Shown here: positions 12,201 to 22,598 of the stretch, one piece after another
How the letters are laid out: every line of letters starts with the position of its first letter
Position numbering within the stretch: position 1 is the first letter of the stretch
Assembly (NCBI GenBank): GCA_011947345.1
Contig: JAAVTG010001008.1
Span: 310,001 to 374,000 of the forward strand
Direction of reading: 5' to 3'
DNA: 64,000 bases
Source: Phytophthora quininea
Taxonomy: Eukaryota; Oomycota; Peronosporomycetes; Peronosporales; Peronosporaceae
Program-made: the position numbers and the translations under genes
The notes under the pieces: model-generated
The model's database searches: none
What the model saw: only the letters and a program-made list of their open reading frames with translations
What the model was told of the DNA's origin: nothing

Positions 12201-12899
12201 TTGAGCTGTCACACGCTGCTGTTGGTTGTTAGGATTGCGTCGCGCAGTTTGCGGTGCTATGATGGAATTGTTTGTCCTTCGCGACTTGGAGGTGTCGGTT
12301 GATGCTGCTGTGGTAGCTGTGGACCGTCGATCAGGAATTGATCCTTTCGAGCTGGACACATTTTTTTCGGTACAACCGTCGGGAGGAAGGTCGTCCAGCG
12401 CCAACTTTTCGTCGAGGAGCGACCGCAGCTCGACTTGCCAGCGTCGACTGCAGCGAATATGTTTGGGCAAAGTAATATTTGGTCGCGACGACAGTAGGGG
12501 ATCGAGCGCCGGTGGGGACGTACACAGTGCTGCGTCGGTCATTCGTAGCGCTTGCAGTTTCGATCGCTGTCCCTGACGCAGAAGATCGCTTAGCTGTATG
12601 ACTGACCCCACATCTAAAGGCTGGAGGCTGCGAGCTGCTGCGAGACTTCACCGCGCTGCTCTCAGGAGTCAAAGATGCCCCTGACATCGACGCTCTGCAC
12701 GATCTGACAGACCGTTTTGAGGCCTTCTCCAGTCCGAACTTGCTGTACAGGAGGTCCTTGTGCTCGCGTTGGACTTTGGCCTCGGCGTAGAGGCGAAAGC
12801 AAACGGACGAGACGCGGCGGACGGGCGCGTGCTGGTTGTCGGAAGGATAGAGCCTGCAGATTCGGAGCTCGTCAGGTCCTCAGGTCCTCTCGGCTTCAT
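9268..12899 (-). CDS. Large coiled-coil protein, unknown function
   Basis: Not recognised. About 1,200 codons when three frame changes are bridged. The N-terminus is conserved-looking (DELRICRLYPSDNQ, then FRLYAEAKVQREHKDLLYSK). A Ser/Thr/Arg-rich disordered stretch follows (about 11,800-12,550). Then come several coiled coils (KLEKLQEQVNVLKAS; IDKYKRQLARLKSKRERF). A Ser/Pro-rich tail lies at 9268-9700. Frame changes lie near 12880, at C4 12606-12609, and near 10600, where GERRS resumes as FIEHVRMLAAQHQRE with no usable intron. The start is taken as the ATG at 12899, 209 bp from the divergent palmitoyltransferase. A cytoskeletal or flagellar role would fit such a protein, but nothing in the sequence proves it. 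Confidence 0.6.
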
Positions 12900-13108
12900 A
12901 CTCTAGTCACCCCGTCCGAAATACCAGCATTTCGCAGCAAGCACCCCGCAAAACCAAGTTAGCGGTCGGCTAAGAGCTATTCTTGAAGTGGTTTGACTTC
13001 AACTTGGAAGATACAAACATCAAGTACAAATATTCCTAAAAGATAGCGTCAAACACACAATGTTCACATGAAAAGGCCAATTCGAACCCATTGCCACAGA
13101 AGAGAATC

Positions 13109-15418
13109 ATGCCGCCTCTGCGCCTCGTGTGCGCGTCCTGCAGCATCGTGGCCGCTGGATCCGCATGTCCGAAATGCCGAGGAGAGCTTTCCGCCCCTAC
13201 AACCTTCGACTGTGCGCGCTTGGGGCTTCTTCCGGAGTTACAGGGCCTCGTACAAGAAGTGAGCAGTTGGAATAGTCCGATCTTTTCGTTATTTTTCACT
13301 AAAAGGGTTTTGTGATGATTTGCCTACTAGGATGCACATTTTGACGTTAACTCCTATGAAGACAAGACCGACGCAACAATTCTGCACCACGCAGCTGTCA
13401 ACAGCAAGATGGGAGTGCTCGAGTACGTGCAATATTGATGTTGGGCACTGCACTACTTGGTATTTAGCAGTAATAACTTTTGATGGTATTAGATATTTGT
13501 TGGGGAACGAAGAACTAAGAGCTAAAGTGGAGGTGGACGCCCTGGGAGGAGATCTGAAGACCACGCCGCTTTTTGGGCAGCCTTCAACAACCAGATCTAC
13601 GCGGTGGAGCTGCTGCTGCGTCACGGAGCAGACCCCAACTTTACAGATGCAGCAGGCTACACGCCATTCCTGGTGGCGATTCAACGCTGCTTCCCAATCA
13701 CTGCAGCGTACCTGGTGGCAAAAGGATCCGACGTGAACCAACGCTTGCAAGGTATCCGTACGAAATGAGTTGAATGTTCATGAGGCAATCAGTTGTGTAA
13801 CACTTTCGTTATTTACCTGACAGACGCGACTAAAAAGACGGCACTGATGCTGCTTTGCCAACCGCAGCAGTTCCATTTGGACTCCTTTCGTATGGTGCTG
13901 AGTCTGCAAGCTTCAATCAATGATCAGGATGCAGACGGCAATACTGGTACGTCTTCAGGGAATGTGTGGTGAGGCTATTTGGTACTGATAATGTCGATCT
14001 ATTGCAAGCCCTGCATCACGCGGCCACGAACAATATTGGGATGGCGGTGCGAATGTTGATCGATGTTGGAGCCGACACGACAATTGTCAACAAAGAGGGC
14101 CTCACGCCTCTGGCTATTGCGCGTGTTCGGCTTCGACCCGATTCATCAGCTCGTCACCTTCTCACAGAAGACGAACAGCTTCAGAATCTTTCGAGGCAAA
14201 CGTCTATCCCGGTGAGTCATTGGTGGCGTCCGTCTTTTCGCTTTCATAGATGTCTAAATATTTGTGTGCCACGCCAGAAACAAACGCTGGAGGGCAACGT
14301 GTATAAGCTCTCCTTCTTCGTGCCATGGATAGTATTTCCTATCGCGTACGATGTGATCGCGAGCATCAACGGCGTGTACTGGATTTTGTTTTGGCTCGGC
14401 GTGTTGTTGGGAGGTGCGATGCTGTTGCTCAAGCTGTTACAACGCGGCTCTTACAGCGACAAACGGAAAGCTGCGGCACTAATGTTCGGTATCAACGTCG
14501 CTTCCATCGCGTACCTTGTGGGATGCTTTCCCGTATTTTGCACCGAATGCAGCACTACATTCCGTGTGTTTGCGGCAATATGTTTCGCTATGATAGGGGT
14601 GACCCTTTACATGACTTCAACTTCTGATCCAGGATGGGTGTTTACATCTTACGACGAGAAGCTCCATGTACGTTACCGTCTCCATGCGTGAACAATATTG
14701 AGCATACTCATATTGTTTATTCCGTACATAGAATATTCGCTGGCTGGTTGAGTCCAAGTTGCCCAGTGCCACGAAGTTATGCCTCACCTGTCTTCACAAA
14801 CGACCGCTGCGCGGAAAGCACTGCGCTGAACTGAATGCGTGCATCGCCAAGTTTGATCACTACTGCCCGTTCGTCGTCAATGCTGTTGGTGCGCGCAATC
14901 ACGCCGCATTTCTGGGGTTCCTCCTATCAGCTGTGTTGTCTATCACTCTGGAGATCATTGCATGTTGGCGTTTTGCACGAGCTCAGCCTGAACTCGTCTC
15001 AGAATTTACTGTTCATTGGCAGTTCTGGCGCTGGAAGTCGTCGTTACTGAGCCTCGTGATGGGAACCAGCGCCACTATCGCTGCTAAGCCTGGGTTGTCG
15101 GACTGGATCTGGAGCGTGGCTCACTATCAGCCGCTGCTGTTTTGCGTTATGCTGCTGGATGTTGTGCAGATTGCATGGATTGGGTACATGCTGCTCTTCC
15201 ACATATATTTAATGTGTGCCGCACTCACGACAAACGAAGTGGTGAAAGGCGAAAACCTCGATCGCGCGTACTCGCGTGGGATTTACTGCAACATTGTGGA
15301 CTTCCTCGGTCTGCCTGGTTGTCGACCCGTGGATTGGCGCCGTGTGTATAACCTAAAGGAATGGCAAGACCAAGTGGGAATTGTAACATCGTCAGGCGAA
15401 TCGCGCAAGAATGTGTAG
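13109..15418 (+). CDS. Ankyrin-repeat DHYC protein S-palmitoyltransferase (Akr1/HIP14 type)
   Basis: Transfers palmitate to cysteines of target proteins at an internal membrane. Seven exons: 13109-13258, 13331-13422, 13493-13751, 13824-13946, 14009-14211, 14278-14667 and 14732-15418, all GT..AG. The N-terminus has a CxxC..CPKC zinc-ribbon-like pair. Ankyrin repeats follow (TILHHAAVNSKMGVLEYLL; AVELLLRHGADPNFTDAAG; ALHHAATNNIGMAVRMLIDVGAD). Hydrophobic segments surround the cysteine-rich domain CLTCLHKRPLRGKHCAELNA...FDHYCPFVVNAVG. The catalytic signature is DHYC, the variant used by the yeast ankyrin enzymes Akr1 and Akr2. One base is missing in T5 at 13570-13574 (TPLF|WAAFNN). It ends 38 bp from the convergent rsmH gene. 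Confidence 0.88.
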
Positions 15419-15456
15419 ATGTTCCTGCATTCAATTGCATGGTGAGACTGATTTTA

Positions 15457-16856
15457 TTACACCACGCGCTCAAGATAACGCAGACGCGCGCTACGTGCCC
15501 GTGAATTAGCTGCAATCTCCTCAGCAGTTGCCTTTGTAGCTTTCCGCCGATTGAGTCTAAATTGTTTGCATGTCCCAAAATCGTTGGTGTCATTCTCGTA
15601 GTCTTCCCAAGGTTCATCGTTGTCGTCTTCATCGCTTCCTTGGTCTCTACTATGCTTGTCCTGCAACAAGAAGACCAAGTTAGTGATAGTCGGGACTAGT
15701 GGAAGTACTGACATACCAAACTGCGGAATAAATCCTTGATCGGACGATCTTCCAGGGAATGGAACGCAATGGTAACTGTACAGATACATGTTAATTCTAC
15801 AGCAACCACCACGAAGAAAATATTCTTGTCCCACATACCTAGACGTCCATGGGGAGCCAAGTGTGCCACGAGTTCCCGAACTCCTCCCTACGCATAAGAA
15901 GTTAGAAAAGCCAGAAAAGTATTTCCTTCAGATACAATGAGTTTTTTCGTCCCACCTCGACGTGATTGAGCTCGTCGTTGACATGAATTCTCAGCGCCTG
16001 GAAGCAGCGCGTAGCTGGGTGTATGCTTCCAGCTTTCTTGCTCTTCTTTCCTTTTACTTTTACCTGAGCACCACATATTCGCAATACGCTCGATGCACTC
16101 GCGCAGGTCTCTGGTCGTCGCGAATACCTTGCCTCGCTCCTCGCGCTCTCTCACAATGGCCTTCGCAAACTCCTTGGACAGTTTCTCCTCCCCATAATCC
16201 TTAAAAATCTTCGTAAGCTGCACTTCAGACAGCTTGTTCACTACATCTGCTGCTGTAGGAGTCGACTCATCTCGCTGATCAAAACGCATGTCCAATGGCC
16301 CGTCGTGGAGCACACTGAAGCCTCTCCTCGCAGCATCAAAGTGGAAACTGTTGGCGCCCAAATCCACCAGAATGCCGTCCACTTCGGCAGGAAACCCGCA
16401 GGCTTGCAAATGTGTCGCCAAGTCTGCATAGGATCCGACTCGAAAGCTCACTCGGCCATGGAAGTCGGCCAAATTGGCCTGGGCAATACTCAAAACTTCC
16501 GGGTCACGGTCTACACAGAGCAGTTTGGCACCGGGGAATCGCTGCAAAAGAGCTCTCGAGTGTCCTCCGAAGCCGACAGTTCCGTCCACCAAGTGACGAG
16601 GTTGGAACGAGTCGCGGGATGTTTTGGAATTACGCGCAAAGGCAGCCACGGTCTCATTCAGTAGAACGGGAACGTGGACCGGACTGGCGGCGGAACCTGC
16701 ACCCGATGAAGCGGAAGAGGCCACAGACGACAAATACCGAGAGACAGGCAGAGAAAACGCGGTTCCTGGATGCACCGCAGCGCTTGATCGGAGGTGGCGA
16801 AACAGCATCTTGGCACCGAGAAAACTTGTGGCTACAAGCTGTACGATAGGCGGCAT
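15457..16856 (-). CDS. Mitochondrial 16S rRNA m4C methyltransferase (RsmH/MraW, METTL15 type)
   Basis: S-adenosylmethionine-dependent rRNA (cytosine-N4) methyltransferase. Exons on the minus strand: 16856-15956, 15887-15839, 15775-15717 and 15660-15457. Motifs in order: [20 protein letters not shown] (SAM loop), [49 protein letters not shown] and [15 protein letters not shown]. The tail ends [15 protein letters not shown]. The N-terminal 50 residues are Arg/Ser/Ala-rich without acidic residues, as in a mitochondrial presequence ([15 protein letters not shown]). The frame breaks near 16087 between CIERIAN and [12 protein letters not shown]. An acidic insert ([17 protein letters not shown]) near the C-terminus is unusual for bacterial homologues. 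Confidence 0.9.
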
Positions 16857-17579
16857 ACAAACATTAAGTGTTTTGTGTTCTGTGTCTCTAGTTTAAACCG
16901 CTTCGTGGAGCACCTTCAGCATTGCCAGCACCAATTGCGATGCACGATCGATGATCCTGCTGCGTCGCACTGACATGGAGAGATCCAGATGTTCCGGAAA
17001 AATCGTCCTGTATCGATATTAATGACTCGCTCATAACCCCCGTGAAGTAGGCACGGGCGCCTACAGCACGGCATTGCCATAGCGTCTTGGCCGATATCAC
17101 CAAAACGCACTTGTTGCGCACGATAAACGTGCTACCAGCGAGAAGTTTGTAGCCCCTCTAGTTGTTCGCTAGTTTCCACATGTCTTGATCGAAGCGCAGC
17201 GATATGGTGCAGAATCCCGTTTGGTGGTAGAACTGCGATTCCTTTCGTAGAACTGCGATTCCTTTCATCCCTCAGAATCCCAATTCAGCTGAGATGTGGG
17301 TGTACGCTTTTGGCCGGGCGTAGTGAATTCCCTGTGCTGCACGATGTCCACCAACGCGTATTTTATTCGTCGTCATCAAAGGCTCCAATGTTAGATCCTG
17401 TCACGATGCGCATCCCAGGATAAGCTGAAGTCGGACAAAGCCACCTGCGGCAAGCAAACGCCGCCGGACAAATGCGTTGGTTGAGGTGCGCTGCACTCGC
17501 AAGCCAACGCAGTAGACTAGTTGCTGTTTGTAGGAAGTATAGTTTAGTCTAATCTACTTTGCTGGCAAACGCGAGTGGA
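16857..17579. other. 720-bp stretch, possible last exon of the RING gene, otherwise no gene
   Basis: Minus-strand reading near 17452-17363 gives WLCPTSAYPGMRIV...GAFDDDE and a stop after a plausible cag acceptor. It could be the final exon of the RING gene to the right. A minus-strand 77-codon ORF at 17121-16888 is not recognised. A 20-bp unit (gtagaactgcgattcctttc) is tandemly duplicated at about 17227-17266. Confidence 0.3.
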
Positions 17580-18206
17580 TCACGGAGCTTGCTGGTATTC
17601 CCAATTCTGCTGCAGCCTCGCAAGCTCCAGCTGAGATCTACTTGCTGCTGCCTGCTGAAGGCTGCTGCCTGCTGAAGGCTTCTGCCTCAGCACGTCCGTG
17701 TTCGACTCTCGTAAACCAATGCCTACTACTCGAAGCCAAGGTGCTGGCGAAGAGGAGTGCAATCCTACTTTACCACTTCCAATACTGAATAGATCGTTTT
17801 CTTCCTCGGCGTCAGCTTCTAGCCGTCCGGGTGCCATGCTCTCTCCATCCCCCATGTGCATTGCGACCAGGCAGATCGGACACTGGAGGCGAGGGAGGAC
17901 GCCAGCGTAGAACTGCTCCAAGGTCACTTCAACATGATGCGTCAAACAGCCACGACAGATTTGAGCCGTGCAGAGCTTCCCGCAAACTTTAGTCAGCAGA
18001 GAGTCCTCGTTGAAATCGTCCAGACAGATATGACAAGGTGCCGTTGCCATGGACTGGAGGTCGCTGAGGAGTAGACCGAAATATCGGGAATGACATCCAC
18101 GCTGGTAAGATCTGGGTTGAAGACCTCCACTCGCAATGGATGTACTGTCAGTCACGCTTGCACTAGACAGCAAGCTCAGTGACCGCATTAGGCTCTCCAG
18201 TGCCAT
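17580..18206 (-). CDS. RING-type zinc-finger protein, 3' structure uncertain
   Basis: Contains a C4HC-rich cluster CHICLDDFNEDSLLTKVCGKLCTAQICRGCLTHHV...LPRLQCPIC, spacing like the first RING of RBR/TRIAD or related E3 ubiquitin ligases. It is preceded by a Ser-rich segment. The first ATG in the open frame is at 18206. After CPICL the reading (Glu/Ser-rich, ending QQNWEYQQAP) looks unlike the family, so an intron may start there and the real end may be near 17363. No second RING or IBR is seen. It is divergent from the START-like paralogue 145 bp away. Ligase activity is inferred from the motif only. Confidence 0.55.
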   Translation of the reverse strand: MALESLMRSLSLLSSASVTDSTSIASGGLQPRSYQRGCHSRYFGLLLSDLQSMATAPCHICLDDFNEDSLLTKVCGKLCTAQICRGCLTHHVEVTLEQFYAGVLPRLQCPICLVAMHMGDGESMAPGRLEADAEEENDLFSIGSGKVGLHSSSPAPWLRVVGIGLRESNTDVLRQKPSAGSSLQQAAASRSQLELARLQQNWEYQQAP

Positions 18207-18351
18207 CTCGAGCACCAGCAAGGAACGCTGGCAAGCAAGTATACAAACTACACTATATCCATGTTGATGCTCCTTGGCCTTTGGATTGGCCAAAATACGT
18301 TTTATTCTGGCAGATTACGGTCAGTTGATTCTTGTGCAGCACCCGGTGGCA

Positions 18352-19588
18352 ATGGGAACCGCCAAAGCTAGCAACAGCAACAGCGACAGCGACATCCCTC
18401 CCTCATCGCTAGCAGAGGCGGGATCGCTACTAAAGCGGATGAATCCGCAGTCCCGCAAGCCGACGAAGAAGAAGATCCGGACGTACATGCGACGAAAGGT
18501 GGGCACAACGTTTCAATCGGACATTTGGTTTAAAGCGAACTCATTCTCCATTCTTACTTCATACGCAGACAGAGATCGAACAACTGACGATCGAGTTGCA
18601 GAAGCTCAAGAGCAGAAGGAATGCTTCAAATATCTGGAGAAATTGATTCAGCAGCAGGGAGCCTTGGGGCAGTGCAAAGTGACTAACAAGATCATTCGCG
18701 ACGTGACCCTGGCGCAGCGTTTGTCGTTCGTGAGCTCCATGTCGATGCTCTCACAATTTTTCGTACGTCCGCTACAGTATCGATGGGAATTGCCAACTAA
18801 TGGCTTGCGTTGTCGTGTGTTGCTAGCGCGATGTGGACATCGGTCCGTTTGACGTGCCCACTCGACTCGGTAAGGATCCTGCTGAACGAGAGACTGCGTT
18901 GGAAAGAATGAGAGCGGAACGGCTGCAACTTGCTCGGCAGTTTATGTCTCAGAAGAACCTGGAGTTTGGAAGGACCGAGTTCTGCGACCAGAAGAAGTTC
19001 GAGGCGACCAATGGAGACTTGGTGTCGACCCGCTTCGAGGTCATCCCACTGCCAGAATCCAAAAGCGTCAAGGCGATCGTCGATGCATTTCAGACTTTCG
19101 TGTACAACATCGAGATCAGCATCTCGGAAGCCGTGGGCGATATCACAGTGCGCGAAAACGACGACTCGAGTTGGGGTAGTCCCGTGGCCCAGCATCGACT
19201 GGTCACAACGTTCACTGATGATGTAAAAGTTGAGGCGAATAACGTCTCCTTTTCAGACTACAGACCTGGGATTGAAGATGAAGAAGAGCTGGGGATATTT
19301 ATCTGTGATGCTGTGGATGAAGACGAGCTGTATCCCTACCGTCCGCACGAGTGCGTTCGCCAAGACTTGACAGTCGTCATGATGATAACATCGCATCAGC
19401 GCGAAGATGGCAACCGAGTCATTGTATTGACTCGATTTTGGCGTCTTCGCATCCGACAATCACAACTGTACACGCCACCCTGCGTAGTTGAGCGCATCCG
19501 TCGAGGTGTCGAAGGAGTTGGTGCTGCGATGCTGTCAACAGCTCGGAACGCAGACGCCGTACACCTCGAGCAGCAGTACCAACGCTGA
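18352..19588 (+). CDS. Coiled-coil/START-like oomycete family protein, paralogue 2
   Basis: Exons 18352-18498, 18569-18762 and 18827-19588. Close paralogue of the gene at 7854: the same basic KKKIRTYMRRK end of exon 1, coiled-coil exon 2, and exon 3 with RLGKDPAERETALERM, EISISEAVGDITVREND and ELYPYRPHECVRQDL. Introns sit at the same places. The C-terminus VERIRRGVEGVGAAMLSTARNAD aligns with the restored tail of paralogue 1. One base is missing near 18610 (LQKLK|EQKECFKYL). Residues after the initial Met are Ser/Asn/Asp-rich. It ends 66 bp from the convergent acyltransferase. Role unknown; a transcription-factor-like DNA-binding N-terminus with a lipid-pocket C-terminus is a guess. Confidence 0.75.
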
Positions 19589-19654
19589 TCACTGCCATGT
19601 TCATATTCATCGTGGTAATACCTACTCATTGCTTACAGTTAAGTTAATACAATC

Positions 19655-22412
19655 CTAGGATGCGGCTGGCGGCGCCATCCACGTGGCGTAGATGCTTTGC
19701 GTGCCTTGAGCACCCTCCATGAACTTTAGTGCCTCCTCGCGCGTCAGGTTTCGCGGCAGTTCATCTTGACGCCACAAGAAAGTCCGCGGTTTCCGACGCG
19801 CATTCACTTCCCGAGTAAGCTCCTCAAGAAGATGCAATGGGTCGCCACTAGCTGCCGAGCACAACTGCACGACACGCGACTTGCCATCGCGTGAGCGCTC
19901 GAAGCGCACTACAGCACTCTCAACCAAGAAGTCCAGCCCCTGTTTGATGCTCTCGCTGCACAGAGCTTCTGCGTGCATGAGCTGCTGTCGCAGGAACAGT
20001 TCCTTCGCCAGAACCTGCACGCGACGGACCACTTCTCGTTCCGTGTGCTCGCTTCCATCGTCTTCCAGGAGACTCCAGAGACCTTGTGTAGTGAGCCACA
20101 AGGAGTCCATGAACGACCAGTGAAGCGACAGCACGAAACCCACGAGTTTGGACGAGTGCCAGCCAGACAAGTCCACAGTAACCTTGCCGGATGTAGCATC
20201 CGCCTTGCACTCGAGGGTTTCTTCAAAGAATTGATCGACACGGGCGTCCATGTCGACAGCCTTATGACGACAAATGTGACGCAGAAAGCGCCAAATCTTT
20301 TGAGCCTGTTGCTTCACCACCCAGATATCCACGTCGACAGACGAGCATCCGATTGCACTCTTCGCTGTTTCACGGAGCGAGGCATCCAGAGCACCAACGA
20401 CAGCCATTTCCTGCAGGAAAATGTGTAGCAAATGGTTCCGATAGAAGCCCAGCTCAAGAGCTCGAACCGGGTACTGCAGTTGCGCAGCCACAACGCCATT
20501 CGATCTTGTGGGCACTTTTAAAATCGACAAAGCATGCGCAGTGATAGCATCGTTTTCCACGTGAGCAACGGTAGCAGCGCGCTTCTCCAGCTCCCCGACA
20601 AGCCACTTGGTGCGAGAACCGAGAATCTCTTCTGTCGAATACGCGCGCTTCCACATCAATAGTGCCGACACAATGGCGGTCGACGTGATGGTGCCAGAGT
20701 TCTGCATTCGCTCAGACACAAGTTGAGAAGAGCCCTGGAGCGAGGAGGAAGCTGTGAGAGCTACAGGCTCGCCGAACCGTACATATGAATGGCCAAATCG
20801 CAACGAGAACAGGTCGCATACAGACTGAAACAACACAGCGAGGCTTTCCTTCTCCTTCGGCTTGCCCAGCAACTGGTTGGCGTACTCCTCGACTTCATAC
20901 ACCTTGTCGTAGTCCAGTGAGATCGGGACTACCAATACCGTCTTTTCGTGCCCTCGCTAGCATCCACTTCGTCATCGACTGCCACACACTTCGATTCGTT
21001 GACGTAATTGAGAAACATAGACATGAACCCCAAACGAGGCTTGCACACTCGGCCATGACGAGATCGGCCGCCCTCAATGAAAACCTCTACCGGATTGCCA
21101 TCGTGCAGAAGTTCGTGCACATAATTCTCCAACACTTGCTTGTAGAGATGGTCGTTCCGGAAGGACCGGCGGATGAAGAAGCTGCCGTTTGCTCGAAGAA
21201 AAGATCCCACCAGCGGAAGATCCAGGTTGTTTCCAGCAGCGATGCGTGGTAAGGGATGCCGTAGGCGAAGCACAAGTAGCTGATGATCAAGTAGTCCAGG
21301 TGGCTCTTGTGCGTCGGCGCAAACACAACGCTGACATCTCCCTCGGAAGCCTCCAGCACACGACGAACCCGATGAAGAGACTCTAGATCCACGTGAAGAC
21401 CATGGAAAATCATTCTCCACGTCTTGGTCAACAGCCATCCAAGACAGCGCACTGCGGGCATGACCATATCCGACTTCAGACTCTCAAAGATCCGTGTAAC
21501 CCGCTTCAGATCTCCAGAGCTCAGTTCGTCTCCACTTTGCTTCGCTGCCTCCTCCACTCGAGTAACAAGATTCCGGTGGTGCGTCTCCACCGATGACGGC
21601 GGTCTTCCCAACAAGTTGACACTCACTCCTGCGCGGCAAATGAACAGCAGATCCAGCATTGCGTAGCGGACATCCGCCAACTGTAACACTGCACTCGGCC
21701 GCGGCTTGGTCGAGCTCTGAGTCATCAGAGAGCTCGCCGTCTCAGCGCAGCGCTCCTCGATGGACGACAGCAGCCACGACGGCTCCATGACGTTGACAAA
21801 TCCGTGTTGTTTGGTCTCTTTGTTGCCGTCCACCTTCCCAACTGTATCGCCACTACAGTGCACCACTCCCTCACTCTTCTGTACCTGAATGATCTCCACC
21901 TGCTCCAGCCTCCTGTGAATCTTCTCCTCGGCTTCCACCTCCTGCATCTCCATCTTACGAGTCTCCCCAAGAGACTCCTCTGTATCTGCACCTGCCTCCA
22001 CAGCCGCCCACTCCTGGTGGCTGGTGCTCCAGTTCTGTGCACTCAGCTGCTCCGTCCGCAGGTGTAGCCGCTGGCTCTTCCTCTGGAGAGTATGCTCTGT
22101 TCCCACCTCCTCTTCCTGTCGGGCCTTGAGCGCCACGGCCAGCGCCATACTAGAGCCCGTGACACTGCGACCGGCCTTGGCCACTCCTGCCGCCGGCTCC
22201 TGCTGCTGCACCGCGTCCGTCTTCTTGAGCAGTGCGCGCACCTTGTCCTGGTACTTTTGGTAGCGCAGCTGCAGGCGCAAGGCGGCGCCATTGGGCACCA
22301 GTAGAGGACGCAGATGCGCAGGCAGTTTGGGGCCGCTGCTGGCCACTGGAGCACTGCGCCACTCGTCCAGCCGCGAGTGCGCCACCGACTTCTTCCCCAT
22401 CGGCTTCAGCAT
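19655..22412 (-). CDS. Dihydroxyacetone-phosphate/glycerol-3-phosphate acyltransferase (PlsB/GNPAT family)
   Basis: Acylates glycerol-3-phosphate or DHAP in phospholipid or ether-lipid synthesis. The four PlsB-family blocks are in order: HKSHLDYL (near 21310), GSFFIRRSFR (near 21165), FIEGGRSRHG (near 21060) and VPISLDYDKVYE (near 20915). A long N-terminal extension (about 330 aa) with a Glu-rich coiled coil precedes them. A C-terminal alpha-helical domain of about 400 aa is as expected for GNPAT-type enzymes. The ATG at 22412 is chosen (MLKPMGKKS); no in-frame ATG lies upstream. The frame breaks near 21245 (PYH|IAAGNNLDLP) and at T4 20943-20946 (GTKK|TVLVVPIS). The C-terminus APPAAS is not a canonical PTS1, so peroxisomal import is not supported. 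Confidence 0.85.
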
Positions 22413-22598
22413 CGTGACGGATTGTCGATGGCGATGGCGAGCTCCAGCCCACACGACGGAATGAAGAGTGGCAGGTGGATGTGGGGTGAGGCCTGGCCCT
22501 GCGAAATGTGTCACTTGGTTTTAGTATGGAATGCTGATTGTGAGAATCAATATTTGTCTATAACATGATCGGTGTGTGAACACGTTTTGTCAGTAAAG

